Counted from the first letter of the stretch, positions 1-12,651 are shown. The stretch is DNA of 64,000 nucleotides from Helicostylum pulchrum (GCA_025677825.1 JAIXMO010000023.1:388375-452374), one strand, 5' to 3'. Program-made: numbers and translations. Notes: generated by a model from the letters alone, not told the origin.

Positions 1-830
1 AACCCAAGAAATTATTCAAGTGTGTTGGTATGAATGTTTCAAAGGCAAAGGTTGAAGAAGGTAAATTAAAGGTCACTGGTAGAGAATTAACTTATTACCT
101 TGATCCTGCCACTGGAGAAAAATTGAATACTTGGAATAATCCTTGGACTGGAGAAAATGATTTACCTGTGGTTCATATTGCCAATGATCCTGTTCAAATG
201 GCTATTCCTAGCTTTATTCCTCTCGAAACACGCGAAAACAAGTTTAATAATACTACTACCATTGTATCCGAAGTAAAGTTGTGAAGTGTATCCCCCCTCT
301 TTATCTTTCCTAATATATCTTTCCGTTAGATTCCTTTATTCTATCCTAATCCTCTTGCTACCGAAGATCACAAGTTTGACGAATATGATGCCAACAAAAT
401 GTATCAAGGTAAAAAAAAAGGAAAAAGAGTGGTTATAAAGAGAGAGAGAGAGAGAGACTGACGCAGTTTAATAAAAGCTGGTGAGTTCTTCACTTTCAAG
501 TGTAATACTACTGAATTAGCAGATACAAAGACAATTGATAATGTGGATGTAAACTGGACTCGTATTTCCAAGTTCCCACCCTTTATGAAGATGGGAGGTA
601 AAGACGGTTATTTGGTCTACCACTGTTCAGGTTACAAGCTTCCTCAAACATCTACAGCTGATGATCTTGATCCTCTTCTTGCCGAGGAAATCAAGAACCG
701 TATGACTGCTTATGCTACTGCAGCTGATGAATACGATCCTGACGTCAAGAGTGTTTCTAGTTGGACTTATTTTAAGGATAATTTTGAAACTTATCAAAAG
801 GATCCCAAGGCTATTTGGCCTCTTGTTTAA
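1..830 (+). CDS. DUF1838 family protein, 5' end outside the window
   Basis: The frame is open at the left edge, so the N-terminus is missing. Exons 1-272, 330-408 and 478-830 join in phase and give 233 residues ending at TAA 828-830. The introns are 57 and 69 nt and GT-AG. Visible blocks are KLFKCVGMNV near the left edge, IPLFYPNPL at the second exon and a Trp-rich end with NFETYQKDPKAIWPLV. This pattern is that of DUF1838, a family found in bacteria and fungi with no established function. No signal peptide can be judged because the start is absent. Family assignment rests on motif memory only. Confidence 0.75.
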
Positions 831-864
831 ATTATGCTAAAGAAAAAATTATAAATCTTTATTA

Positions 865-3556
865 TTATTTCATATGCGATGTGTATTGAAACACACAAGA
901 TACAATTCCCTTGTTTGATTCTGTTGCTAGAATTGGATCTGACAAACGAATCAAATCTTTATCATAATGATTCCATCTAAAAAAAAAGGAAAGAAATTAG
1001 CGTTTTTAAGCTTTTACATGTAAAAAAAAAAGGTACTTACGTGCTTGTATCACCGTAATTCATAATATCTGCAGGCGAATGCTGTTTTCCTTGAATACAA
1101 CGTTTGCATTTAAATGTATCATGAGTTTCACTTTCACTCTTTGTATGTAATGTAAATAATTGACGCATATCTGCTACAGAAAAATATCGTTCTGCTTCTG
1201 CTTCATCTACAACACAATTCGAAAGTGATTGTTTATGTGATTGTCTTTGAAAGATCTTTTCTTCAATTGTACCAGAAGAAATAAATCGATAAATAAAACA
1301 ATCTTTCTTTTGTCCATCTCTCCAAACACGAGCTAAAGCTTGTTGATCTGCAGCAGGGTTCCAATCAGGATCAAATAAGACAAGTCTGTTGGCACCGATT
1401 AAATTTAAACCACAACCACCTGCTTTACTACTTAATAAGAACACAAACTCTTCACGTTCAGGGTCGTTAAACTCGTCTACAAGTTTTTGTCTTTTGTTTG
1501 TATTCATTGAGCCATCCAATCGAAGAACACCATACTGTTGTTGTTTACAGAACTTTTGAAATACATCCAAGGTTTGCGTATAGTTACTGATTAAGACGAT
1601 TTTATCTTTTGTTTCTTTTTTGATTTTAGCCAACATACGAGCAAGTACAGCAAACTTTCCAGAAAATGAAGGATCGACCTTGTGTTGGGTATTATATCCA
1701 GCAGGTAAATGCCGTTCACAACCTTCCAAATCTTCGGGTAAATTCAACAAGTTTGGGTGATTACATAATTTTTTCAACATGGTGATTGCTTTTAATGGTT
1801 GACTTCCTTGACCACGTAAAATCTTTTTGATTTCAGGCGAAGTTAAGAATACGTCGTAAAGTGATTGTTGTAAAGGAGCTAATTTACAGAAGACAACATG
1901 TTCGAATTTTACAGGCAAGTATTTTGTTAAGATATCGTTGGTACGACGAATGGTAAACTTGGATACAATCTTCCAGAATTCGGCTACTTTTTCATCACTG
2001 AGTTTACGTTCGCTGTCAGTTGCATCGGCATCTCTACCTCGTGCAATAGGTCGTTCATAGTGCTTTCTGAATTCGTGGATTGTACCGAGTAAACCAGGAT
2101 TGGCAAAGTCAAGTAAAGAATAATATTCAATTAAATCATTCTACATTATAAAAAGTGATTTTTTTTAAGTAAACCAGATATATTATTAAGAAAAAAAAAA
2201 GAGCGTACCTGAATAGGAGTACCTGAAAGAATAACGCGACGTGCAACAGTTAAACTATTCAATTTTTCAAATAATTGTGAACCAGCGTTTTTTAAACGAT
2301 GTCCTTCATCACATAATAAGAGACCAATAGGTGAGTTTTTAAGATAAGGGGTATAGACTCTTAAACTCTCATAAGAGATGATTAAAATAGGATTAATCAT
2401 TTTGCCTTGAGCTGCTCCCCATCGTTTTACTGAACTGATTTTATCTTTTGCTTTAGCGTCACTAATAACTAGAGGACGTACTCGATTATCTCCTAACCAC
2501 TTTACTGCAATAAAATAATTGTAAGCACACATATATCTGTATATATAAAGTGTTTTTCTTTACCGATTTCATTTGCCCAATTATTGACAAGACTGGAAGG
2601 ACAAGTGATGATTGCTTTATTAATTGTTGGTTTTCCCAGTTCGTTGGATTGTTGAAGCAGGGTCCATAAAAGTGTCAAGCATTGTAACTATAGAAAGTAT
2701 TTAAGTACAATGTCGTTGTTCTTTTTTTTTAAAAAAAATAGAGATATACTTACTGTTTTACCTAACCCCATCTCGTCTGCCATAATACATCTGATATATA
2801 CATAAGTAAAAAAAAATGATTAATACATAAAAGGTAAAATTGTATATAGTATAACTATTTTTTTTACCCCATCGCTTCAGGATGTACTTGACCAGTAGTA
2901 CATTGGTATAAAAATTTGACACCTTCTACTTGATGCGGACGAAGTACCCTTGTCAAGACAGGATCGACTACGACATGTGCCAATTTTTTTTCTTCCTTTT
3001 TTAAACCAAGTATTTCTGATAAAGACTTTCCTTGTTTCTTGGGTTTATCAGTAGATATTTTCAACTCTTCAGGTTCGACAGGTGCTTGATCAGGATCCCA
3101 AAGTACAATGGCGTCAGGATCTGTGTGATCGTAAAGTGCTCTCATCATGTGTCCGGCTCTTCTACGAATACCAAGTGTCTTTCGTTCACCAAACTTGCTA
3201 TCGGCCGATTCTTGCGCAGCAGTTAAAGCAGCTACGGTTGCAGCTTTTGCAGCGACTTTTTTCTTGTTGACTTGTTCGGTTTCTTCTGTTGTTGTGGAGG
3301 GAGGTTTAATAGCCATGGTGGGTACTTTGAATTGTTTGAAAAGAACTGTCTTGGCATCGTATGTGGATTTAGGACGACAAGGTACGAATTGACCTATTTT
3401 GTAGTTTTTATTGATTACAGTCTTTAAAACAGGTCGGTCCTCGTAGTCGTCATCGTCGTCTGAAGTATATGTTTTGCGTTTGGTGGAAGGTTGGAAGTCT
3501 TGTTCATCTTCTTTTTCTTGTGTCTTTCGTTTACGGATCGTACGTTTCATAGGCAT
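865..3556 (-). CDS. RAD54: RAD54-type SNF2 DNA translocase
   Basis: Six exons (3556-2868, 2790-2754, 2687-2564, 2504-2209, 2140-1041, 976-865) encode 785 aa, the usual RAD54 size. The N-terminus is basic and acidic (about residues 1-200). Then come the SNF2 helicase motifs: [15 protein letters not shown], Walker A as DEMGLGKT (split by an intron), Walker B as DEGH, SGTPIQN, and in the second RecA lobe [18 protein letters not shown] and [22 protein letters not shown] near the C-terminus is typical of RAD54. The protein remodels DNA and Rad51 filaments during homologous recombination in the nucleus. All catalytic motifs are intact, so the gene looks functional. Its 3' end faces the DUF1838 gene 34 bp away. 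Confidence 0.96.
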
Positions 3557-3750
3557 AAGGAATGTTATTTTTTTTAAAAAAAAGAAAGAGGTGAAAAATA
3601 GAAAATAAAAAATGCGTAGTTATTTGATCGCCAGCATTTTTTTTTTCTTTTTTTCGGTCCTGCTTTCATTCGCGCAACGTGTTTTTCGTGACCAAAAATT
3701 ACATAAGAATATATTGTACAGAAAAAGTGTAGAAGAGAGTATACATTTTT

Positions 3751-5752
3751 TTATTTTACATTGTTTACAGCACTATCGAAGGCTCGAGATACATCCTCCA
3801 TACGCTCTTTTAAACTAGGTCGACTTAATCTAGCTTCCCATTCAGCCCACTCTGACTTTGTAAAAATACGTAAGGTATCCCTAGTAGTATCTGTCATTTT
3901 ACCTTGTGCAGTAACATGTCTAATACAAATAGGATCATCAGTTAAATAAGTTGTTTGTTCTTCCTGTTTTTTGGAAGTGTAAGTTGCAGGAGAAGAAGTT
4001 GTATCGCGTACAAACGTAGCTAAATTCTTGAAGGCACGTGAAGTGGCCTTGTTGGAAAATAAGAGTTGAAATACATGAGGTTGGTCTTCGTATACCTCCA
4101 AAGTAACTTTTGTTGGTGAGGTTCTAGTAGTATTATCTTTATCAGAACCAGGGAATGTATTTGATGCTAATAAAGAAGCATAAATTGATTCGTCACGTAA
4201 TCTTTCTGCAGATCCACATTGCTAGTTTATATATATATTAGAAAAAAGTTGTCGTATTTTTTTTAAAAAAAGAACTTACGATTAAAAGAGGAGGAAGACC
4301 TCTTAATTTGCTACGATCAAATAAAGGACTGACCATGGGAAGTTTCAAAGCTTCATTATCTGCATAGAATTGAACCCTGTAAAATTCTTCTCGGTTAGTA
4401 CCGGGAATGGGTACGGTTTCTCCAAAGGGGCCAATTGAACTCATGTCTTTTGTATGATTACTTTCTTTTGTTGGATTAGCTGCTTCTTCTTTTAATTGGT
4501 CTAACAGCTCTGTTTCTTTTTCTCGTTGAGGTAATTGAGCATAATCTAGAGCAGGTGAAGGTGCATGTTGAAATCCAGTAGGAGGTAAATAGTCTGTTAA
4601 AATATTGGATAAAATGGATGGTAATGAATGCGTTAAATCTAACCTATAAATGTGTCTTTCTTATTAGCAAGCTTTTTTTTTTATAGTTAAATTAATTAAA
4701 AATTACCACGGAGATAGTGTCATGGCGCCAGCTGGCGTTGGTAACTCCGCATCACGAATTGCTAATAATAATGCAAATGTTAATCCCCCACCAGCAGAGT
4801 CACCTGCAATAACAATCTTTTTAGGATCCACTGGGTCTAATTCGTCTTGTTCTGGTGGGTCAATCAAGTAAAGATATGTTGCTAATGCGTCTTCTACAGC
4901 AGCAGGGAATGGATGTTGGGGTGCTAATCTATAATCAATAGCACATGTACGACCTTTCGAGTACTATTTTTATAAAAAAAAAAAAGAAACAATCAATAAG
5001 TAATAAAAACAGGTATCTTTGTTGTTGTTGTTGTCGTTGCTTACCTTGATTATTCTACTTAAAAAGTGTCTATAAATACCATAACAGCCAATATAATAAG
5101 CACCACCATGCAAGTACAATATAGTACTTTCTTTACTAGGATTTAATGGATCTCCTTTTGATTGTAGCCACTCTCCTTTAATAGGAGGTGCATCATCGCG
5201 ATCCTTTTCCCAGTCCCAGCCGATACACCGTTCATCATCCTTTGTAAATAATCTAGAAAGGATGCCACCTGCTCTCTTTCGGTACTGGTTTGGTACAGTA
5301 AATTTAGTTGATTGTATGTTGGACGGTACAGGTAATTTCTTTGTTGTACTAAGCTTTTGAATATCTTCTACTGTGATTTTACTAGACCTACTGAGGAAAT
5401 TACGAAGTACAGCTATAGTGATATCTGCCGTTAGAGACCAAGACTTTGCTGGTGGTCCTGTTATTAAATTAAATAAAAATACTTGGAGTATTTACGTTCA
5501 TTTGATTTAGTAATTACCTTTTGAAAAGTGTCGGTATATAGTAGATGCAATGATCGGCATAGGTAGTATCATATTGGCCCATAATAAAGTATTTGCCATC
5601 AATGAGCTATTTTTGCTGGGGTCTATCTTATTGTCTGAGGAAATAGTACTCAACGTTCTAGATCTTATAGTCGAAAATGTGTATTTCTTTGTAGTTTGCG
5701 TTGTAGCATGTTTTTCAGCTAAATTGATCATATTCTTTATCCTAAGAGACAT
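3751..5752 (-). CDS. Alpha/beta-hydrolase fold-3 (hormone-sensitive-lipase-like) protein
   Basis: Five exons (5752-5518, 5457-5045, 4963-4707, 4643-4280, 4221-3751) encode 579 aa. An N-terminal hydrophobic stretch ([19 protein letters not shown], about residues 54-72) may anchor the protein to a membrane. The hydrolase domain shows the oxyanion-hole motif YLHGGAYY, the nucleophile elbow GDSAGGG (Ser) and a late DQPHVFQ segment carrying the probable catalytic His. This is the order of the HSL/arylacetamide-deacetylase family, which hydrolyses ester bonds of lipids or xenobiotics. A poorly conserved linker of about 90 residues lies between [10 protein letters not shown] and the C-terminal cap. 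Substrate cannot be told from sequence. Confidence 0.9.
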
Positions 5753-6133
5753 TTTTTATTTGAAAAAAAAGAAGAAAAAAGATAATTTTTTTTTAACATT
5801 CCGTCTTATATAGTGTTCTGAGAATGAAGGGCAGTCAGTGGAACGGAGTTGCGTTCTTGTGAAATCGTACATGTTAAAGAAGGTCTATTTTTTGCTCTTT
5901 TTTTTAGAGCCAGTCACACGTGAAACTTCAGTGAATTAGTAAAAAAAAACTCGTTAATTCAAACTGAATATTTTCATGCGTTTAAGAGATTAGTTAAGAC
6001 CTGAAATGATACAGAAAGCTCACTGAAACTGTTCATTATACTAAAGTACAAATCGCAGGACCTTTGTTTATTGTTTGTTTGGTCCAAGTGCTGTTTCAAG
6101 AGATAAATGACGCCACACGCTTTTTTTTTCACA
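5753..6133. other. Intergenic gap, no gene seen
   Basis: About 380 bp between the 5' end of the hydrolase gene and the 3' end of the BIR gene. It should contain the hydrolase promoter. A-rich and T-rich tracts are visible, but no convincing frame or RNA gene. Confidence 0.5.
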
Positions 6134-8243
6134 TCACTCCTTGCTAAGCTGTGCATCGTAGGAAAAGACCGATACTGGCTCCGGTGAATAGCTGATACGA
6201 GGGAGTATATTTTCTCTATCAACATGTTCTTCATGCGTGTATACCGGAGAGGGAGGGTTTAGTACATGTCGCCATTCCTCTTCCGTATCATGCGAGATTG
6301 GTGTATCTGGATCCACATAGCAAAGTAATACCTCTTGCAAATCTTGACGATGAGGAGAGGAGGTGTATGAATATAGCGACGCTGGCTCCGGTGAATAATT
6401 TGATTTTTGAATTTGAGGGCTTAGGGGGTAGTATTCCGGTTCATCATCGTAAATACTAGCATATTCTGGTACAGGTGAATAGCTGATAGGAGGGGTATCT
6501 AGATAACCATAAGCAGGTTCTGTATGTGCGAGTGGTTGATGAAAGGTTCCGGAACCTTCGGCGGCTGGCATATAATCATCCTCTTCTGGAAAAGAAGGAG
6601 CAAACGGTTGGAGTAACAGCATGGTGGGATACCGTGATACTGGGATTGGTTTTCTTGGAGGAGGGCCCGATGGCTGATAATACTCCTTTTTTTATAAATT
6701 TAAACAAGTTAAAATTATTTATAATATATACAAAAGATAGTTATATTTTATACTTACAGGAGTGGAAGCGGGTTTCTTGGTAGGAGGAGCAGTACTGTCA
6801 ATAACAGATGATATAGAGAGGCTTCTTTTCCTGGGAGGATTAGCAGGAGGTACAGAGGTACCAGAACCGGAAGCTTTAGGTTTTTGGAGGCGTCTTATAC
6901 GAATTACTTTGGATTTTGTAGATGCTTGTGGAGCCTTTTTGGTATTATTGATTGGTTGAGTGGCTGGTGAATCAATATAAGGGCCATCAGGCTTAATGAT
7001 AAGAGAGGACGTGAGGTCGGGTAAAATATTAACGCTGCCAGGGTTATTTCTTGTGCTGCGAGGAACGTGATGCACTGGCCGAGAAGAACCATACGTAATC
7101 ATAGTTCGACATGTTCTCTTTGGTGGAGTAAGAACTTGGTTGAAGTCCCAGATAGAATCATCAGTCTTGTTAGAAGCCTTTTGAACACCTTCGGCCATAT
7201 TTGTTCCAGCAGAGTCCTTACCAGAAGTACACTTTTTAATAGCAACGGGATCTAAAGCCTTTGGTCTCTTGAAGATAGGCGTGTTTGTCTCTGAACTAGT
7301 AGAAACTACATTGATAGGACGCTTGCAGGTGGAACTATCGCTATTCAATTCATCACCCTTTTTTTTAAAAAAGAAATAATTAACATTTTCTTTTATAAAA
7401 AAATAATATTGTTAATAAAAAAATGTTTACCTTAGCCCTGCTTTCTCTGGACTTTGTGCTACTTATACTGCTACGAGTGCTATAGCTCTCTTCGAAAAAG
7501 GCACAATCAATACTTAAATTACGATGCTTATTTCTATACGCGTATATTTAGTAAATAAAAAAAAAGCTTTTTTCTTATGTGTAATTTTTTTTTCACTTAC
7601 AAAAAGTCTGTATTGTCAGGGTTCACAGTAACAGACTCACCACAATATGCACATTTAACTCGCGAAGGCGCATTAGCAGTAGGCGAAAAATAGAATCCCG
7701 CATTTGCAAGCTACATAAAAAAAATGGAAAGTCAAAAAACTGTTAGATTTTTTTAAAGCTATTTACCTTTGTTGCGGAAGGATACTTGGCATCACCCCTC
7801 TTCGGGGTCCAATACTTGTTACAGTTAAATGTAGCTAGTCTTGCTGAACGCATTCTGATACTTCTGGGAGTGTCAAATGCTTTGATAGGACCTGATAAAG
7901 GTCTCTTGCGAGTGTCAGGAAAGTTCAACCGCGTCCAAGCACAATGGGGAGACTCATTACCATGACGGAGGAATGGGGATTGCTTAGGTTTCCAAATGCT
8001 TAACTCAATGTCGCATAAAAAACAGCGGACACTATCGCGAGCGTTTGGTTTACCGACAAAGTAAAACCCAGCTTTGGCGAACTAAGTGACACAGTATAAG
8101 TTTCTGTGCGCACTTTTTTATATGTATATTTATATGCACAATATACTTACAGTTTCAGTTTTGCAATATTTTGAATTATTCATGTAAGGCCACTTGACCG
8201 AATTGTTTTTAAAGGAACCTATTCTGTTCTGAAGAGTGTTCAT
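6134..8243 (-). CDS. BIR1: Two-BIR-domain protein, Bir1/survivin-like
   Basis: Six exons (8243-8151, 8081-7767, 7710-7601, 7533-7431, 7357-6758, 6673-6134) encode 586 aa. Two baculovirus-IAP-repeat modules fill the first about 200 residues. The first has CFLC with the H-x6-C pair in RHGNESPHC. The second has CAYC with H-x6-C in NKHRNLSIDC. Each is preceded by an F/LAxAGFYF block. The rest is low-complexity, Ser/Pro/Lys-rich and ends in three related SYSPxP repeats. In fungi this architecture is that of Bir1/Cut17, the survivin subunit of the chromosomal passenger complex at centromeres and spindle. No RING or CARD is present, which argues against an apoptosis-inhibitor role. Confidence 0.87.
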
Positions 8244-8381
8244 TTTTTTTAGAAGGAGAGGTATAAAGAAAGAAATAGAAAAACAAAGAAAGAAACGTTT
8301 TTTTTTTATTGACAAAAAAATAAAATGGTGTTGCAAGCCACGAAGCTTTCAAGCTGCTTGTCTTTTTATGGCTGTATATCA

Positions 8382-8795
8382 TTAATTCTCTTTGGCAGAA
8401 GCTATGGGAACATCGATAGGGTCACCTGATATACTATAGACATCTGGATACTCGTGTAAAATAAAAATACCAAACAAGAATACAAATACAACATGTACCA
8501 TAAAATTAGCTCCTCTACATATTTTACGAACTATAACGTATGTAACAGCTGGCATCATGACACAAAATACAGTGAATAAGCTCTCCCATTCGGTGGTATC
8601 ATCCGTAGGCGTTTCACCTCCAAATATAAACTGTGGTTTGGATACAAGTACTACACCTATCATATATGGCGAAAATGGTTCACCTAATGCGATAGATGCG
8701 AGAATAGCAGTAAATGCAGGACCCAAGAGAAATACCACGTAAAAGTATATAGCAATATATATACATGGCTGCCCATATTGTGATACATACAACAT
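8382..8795 (-). pseudogene. Fragment of an EamA/SLC35G-like transporter
   Basis: A 137-codon frame carries GPAFTAILASIALGEPFSPY and GVVLVSKPQFIFGG, which resemble the second EamA repeat of fungal drug/metabolite transporters (SLC35G type). A complete protein would have about ten membrane helices and 350-400 aa. Here only about three to four are present, with no readable upstream exons. The sequence after VRKICRGANFMVHVVF also departs from the family and stops early. A truncated, decayed copy is the simplest reading, although an unrecognised exon structure is possible. Confidence 0.5.
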
Positions 8796-8994
8796 AATAA
8801 ATGATTTAATAGAACGTAAGGTTACAGCTCAAAAAGATTTCAAAAAATGATTTTAGTTATTATGTATACTTTTAAAATAAGTAGAAGCGTTGAATTACTA
8901 TATTATTATATATGTACATTATTTGTAGTAAATAAGAGAGAGCTTGTAATTAATATATAGTTCTGAAAAAAATAATAGGGTTGCTCTCTTGAGC

Positions 8995-9884
8995 TCACAT
9001 AGAAAACAATGTCTCTTCAACAACTTCTATATCGGCCAACCGTTCTAATTCCAATGTCTTGAAAACTTTGACTTGGCCAATAAAGTTATTCTACAAATTT
9101 TAAACGCATACAACTGCTATAAGTGACAAAAGTTAAAAAAAAAAGACGGAGGGAAACTTACATATAAAAATGCAAACATATCATAGACAGCTAACATATA
9201 GAGCCTATCCTCGAAGCTTGTAGGTACAATTGCAGAACAATGTTCGACAGCTTTGAAAGAATCCTTATCTTTAAGGCAGTACTTTATCAGTGTTGCTGTT
9301 GTTTGTATTACTTGCACAGAGTAGACATTAACTTTTTTGAAAGTACTGAAGCTTGAATTTGGTACTTGAACATGATACATTTTAACGCATCGGTGGCGCT
9401 TTTAATATTCTTGATCGAATACTCAAGAGTATGATCAATGTTAGCAGTGGTATTTAAGCTATACAAGTAAAGTGGGTTAATTATTTTTTATATTTTTAAT
9501 ATGTTGTTTATTTGTCCTCACGCAGACGATTCAATTACAATGCAGTACAAGGATTTTTTATTGCGCCCAATCCTATCTAGTAAGGTTATGACAATTTTTT
9601 CTTGAGTGACGAAGAAAATGCCGTTTGCGGCGTCTTTGTCTTTTCTTTCGCACCTAAACGCAATCAGTTTAGGTACCTTCTTTGTAACATGTCTATACAT
9701 ATAAATGCAGTATACACATATATATATAGCGGGACTTACCAAGAGAATGAGAGAAGACCAGTTATATTACTGAAATATTTAAATAATTGCACGATATACT
9801 CCACGTACATTGTTCTTTCATCGTTGGATGGAATTGGCGTCTGCTTTATTGTCCAACTAAGGAGAGAATAATTTAAAAGAGCTA
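8995..9884 (-). pseudogene. Decayed multi-exon gene of unknown family
   Basis: Coding-like blocks can be joined on the minus strand. One lies upstream of a donor near 9740 (WTIKQTPIPSNDERTMYVEY). The next contains CERKDKDAANGIFFVTQEKI and ends at a GTGAGG donor near 9525. The third contains NTTANIDHTLEYSIKNIK. After a frame change near 9318 comes CLKDKDSFKAVEHCSAIVP, then a normal GTAAGT donor, and a last exon ending at TGA 8995-8997. The frame change and a junction that would create TGA suggest a pseudogene. I do not recognise the family. It lies just downstream of the minus-strand tyrosine recombinase and could once have belonged to the same element. Confidence 0.4.
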
Positions 9885-9960
9885 TTAGTAGATATTATGG
9901 TAGTAAGCTGGTAATACTATCATACCTTTTTCTTTTGACTCTTCTGTCGCAAGCTTTCCC

Positions 9961-11520
9961 CTACAAGCTCATTACTTGCGATTTCAAGCTCTTCCTCCTT
10001 TTTTTTTTTCTTTTACCTATATTGGACCAAGTATCTTTCGAAGCTTGGCTTTCATAAAGATGCTTAGCTAGTTCGGTTGCACCTCTGTATTCTTTACTGC
10101 TATAGCCTTCTTCCTTACACCATTCGCAAATATTCTTCGCAAGAGCAGTGGACTGTAAACTAATTAAGGCTTGAATGTCTCTAAGCCTGAGGTCCTTAGT
10201 TGCATTCTCTTCAACTTAATATAGACATATAAAAAGAAAAGGTTATTAACTTTTTTTTTGTTTTTTAAAAGTCTTTTTCGTCTTTTCAGCCTTGTTTGAA
10301 AACCCTCCAATTCTTCCTTTTCTTTCTGTAACCATTTAGCTCGTTTCGTTGTCCCATAGTTTATTTTTTTATCGTCTATATAGGTTTTTATCTTGTCTTT
10401 TAGGTAAAACACATCTTCGTGTATTTCTATACCTGTTTCTAGTTCTTCGTCTGTTAAGGCATATTGCCTTATATCCTTAATTCTGAATGTACTTGGTGTT
10501 ATTATACTGTTTGCTGTGTCAGTAGTCTCGGTACGACTGGTGTGAATCAAGCGAGTCATATTCAAATCCTCAAAACGTCCCGCATACGCATTTCTCAAGG
10601 TGTACGAGTTTGGTGTGTGTCCCATTAAAGTTGAAGCGGTTGTTTTTGATAAACTGTCATTGATAATATGGGCAAAGTTTCTTCGGAAAGAATATAAAGT
10701 ACCATGAACTAGTTATATATAAAAAATCAGAAAGTGTATACAATATTATTTAAGAGCAAAGTGCGAGACTTACTATTCAACCCGGCAGCCCTTATTTGCT
10801 TCATAGCTGTATACCTAGCGTTGTGGACTGTCCAAGTGATATTCTCTTCCTGCGTTTCATTGCTATAGTAACAATCATATTAATAATTATGCTATATATA
10901 TATATGTAAAATACCTGCATGGGTGGCTGAATAAAAATCGGACGGTCTTCGGCATCGGCATGAAATCTTACTAAAGCTTGTGGAGAGTTGTACCAAGCAC
11001 CGAAACTTTCATAATCAGCGATACTTCTTCGGAACGCCAAAGCACATACATACAAAACAATATCCACTTCAGGATCATACTGATAATTTTCTACCACAGA
11101 AGATGACATACTTCTTGTAAAAGTTCTTTGGCTTCTGTAAAGAACTTTCCTCTTCCCTTTAAATAAGAAATAATGATAGAAACAATCAGTTTAAAACCTC
11201 TTTCGTCCCTTCCACTTTTGTAAATTTTGATATGCTAAATAAAGTAGATTAGGTAACTTTAAATTTATCAGCTGAATAAACTACATACTTTCCATTGTAG
11301 AAACGGTCTACCATCACCTTTCTTCTCTGGTGTAAGTCTTGAGGGTCTTATCCCCGTATAGAGAAGTATCATAATGTAAACAATTGTTCGAAGGTCAAAA
11401 TTAATGTTTCCTGTTGTCAAAATATTGCTTTTGATGTGGGCTACGATAATCTTTACTTCCTTGATGCCAAAAATTGCCTGTGATTTTCCTTTTCTCCCAA
11501 AGAACCCAGCATTTGCTAAA
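9961..11520 (-). pseudogene. Tyrosine recombinase (Crypton/DUF3435-like), decayed copy A
   Basis: Read 3' to 5' on the plus strand, the blocks follow the order of a tyrosine recombinase. LLYTGIRPSRLTP (box I Arg) is at about 11380. It is followed by YLKGRGKFFTEAK, then a shifted frame with DPEVDIVLYVCALAF and DRPIFIQPP at 10900-11109. Next come YSFRRNFAHI and MGHTPNSYTLRNAY (the H-x-x-R/Tyr end) at 10560-10690, and a charged tail to TAG 9961. A one-base frame change near 11128 and missing N-terminal exons make it non-functional as read. The DPE...LAF and piF blocks resemble DUF3435/Crypton recombinases, which cut and rejoin DNA through a catalytic tyrosine. It is interrupted at 11521 by an inverted-repeat insertion. 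Confidence 0.7.
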
Positions 11521-12018
11521 GTGCATCTACTTTTAAACCTTCAACTTTTTTAAAAACGGTCATTTTTGAGGATTGATATCTCGATTCTATATAAGGAAAT
11601 AAGTCTATTATCTGGTTTTTTTTTTTTCATTCTGGCGTAAATGACTTATCCACACGTTTAAAGTGGAAGCCCCATTGTATAAGCTTATTTCTAATGCATT
11701 CGATAGACAAAGGATTGGTAATGGCCCCGCTATCATCAACTTCAACATTCAACGTATGGTTTTCAATAGCTGCAGGAAGGATCACAGTTCGAAGTTCGTT
11801 CTGTAAAGTAGGAATGTTTCTTTGGAACTTTGGTACTGATCGAAACCATTCAAGTAATTTTTCCTTGATATCGTTGTACGGCGAGGTACTTGGGCCGTTC
11901 ATAACCAATTCCATCTGATTGTTTTATGCTTAAAAGGGTTTGCCGTCGTGTTTTATCAATAAGAAAAAAAGGGGGGAAATCGGAGCTAAAAGTTGAAGGT
12001 TTAAAAGTAGATGCACTC
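11521..12018. mobile_element. 0.5-kb insertion bounded by 29-bp perfect inverted repeats
   Basis: GTGCATCTACTTTTAAACCT begins the left arm at 11521. Its exact reverse complement ends the right arm at 12018, and 29 bases match without a mismatch. The two arms enclose about 440 bp. The left arm abuts the readable tyrosine recombinase frame, which suggests insertion into it. No clear target-site duplication is visible in the adjoining bases. Size and structure are those of a MITE-like or internally deleted TIR transposon. Confidence 0.6.
11627..11914 (-). CDS. 95-codon ORF inside the inverted-repeat insertion
   Basis: This uninterrupted frame runs from MELVMNGPSTSPYNDI to TPE. It contains a helix-rich block LLEWFRSVPKFQRNIP and the block CIRNKLIQWGFHFKRV. 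The latter looks like the DNA-binding or helix-turn-helix part that precedes the catalytic domain in several eukaryotic DDE transposases. No catalytic residues are present. It is either the residual N-terminal part of a larger transposase or a chance remnant, and function is unassigned. Confidence 0.4.
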   Translation of the reverse strand: MELVMNGPSTSPYNDIKEKLLEWFRSVPKFQRNIPTLQNELRTVILPAAIENHTLNVEVDDSGAITNPLSIECIRNKLIQWGFHFKRVDKSFTPE

Positions 12019-12651
12019 TATTAGATAAAGAACATGATGCACTGTATTCAAAAGTTTTAAAAAATGAAATGATATAACGGAAACCAGAAGGCCTGATAAA
12101 ATATTTGTGTATTTTAAAAATAGAATACCCTTGAACGAAACAATGAAATTAACGGAACACCCTTACCGCATCATAATAAAAAAGGCCTCATTTCTGGACA
12201 ATCAATTTTCCTGCTGATATATTTTGTTTTAAAGTCAATACATTTGATAAATGTAAAAAAGAATTGCAGTCAAAAGACGAATGGGACTGATTGTTTGTAT
12301 TCTTATTAGGTCTTCACATAAGGCTTTCAATGACTTTTGCTATTAGTTTAAGCCAATCGTTTTTTGTTAAAGTGCTTTCTTGCTGAACGCTCTTATCTTG
12401 CTAAAGTGTAGCAGAATACTTGTAAAAAATGAATTTTGTCTTCTTTCCAGAGCTTGAATTTCATTGTAGCAATTCTAGCTTATTTTCAATTTCCGCAACT
12501 AGCTTTTGGCATTGAAAGCCCTTAATCACTTATTGAGTAAAGAAATGTTTTATCTTGACGAAGAAGAGGGGAACTCGAATTATTAATCATATAAATAATG
12601 AAATACTTTTTCCATTTTTTTTTTTTTTAAAAAAAAAACTATACTTTCTTA
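12019..12651. other. No gene seen between the two recombinase remnants
   Basis: About 630 bp lie between the two opposed tyrosine-recombinase copies. There are short AT-rich tracts and a T10/A10 run at 12616-12640. No frame can be supported. It may contain decayed N-terminal parts of copy A and the promoter side of copy B. Confidence 0.4.
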
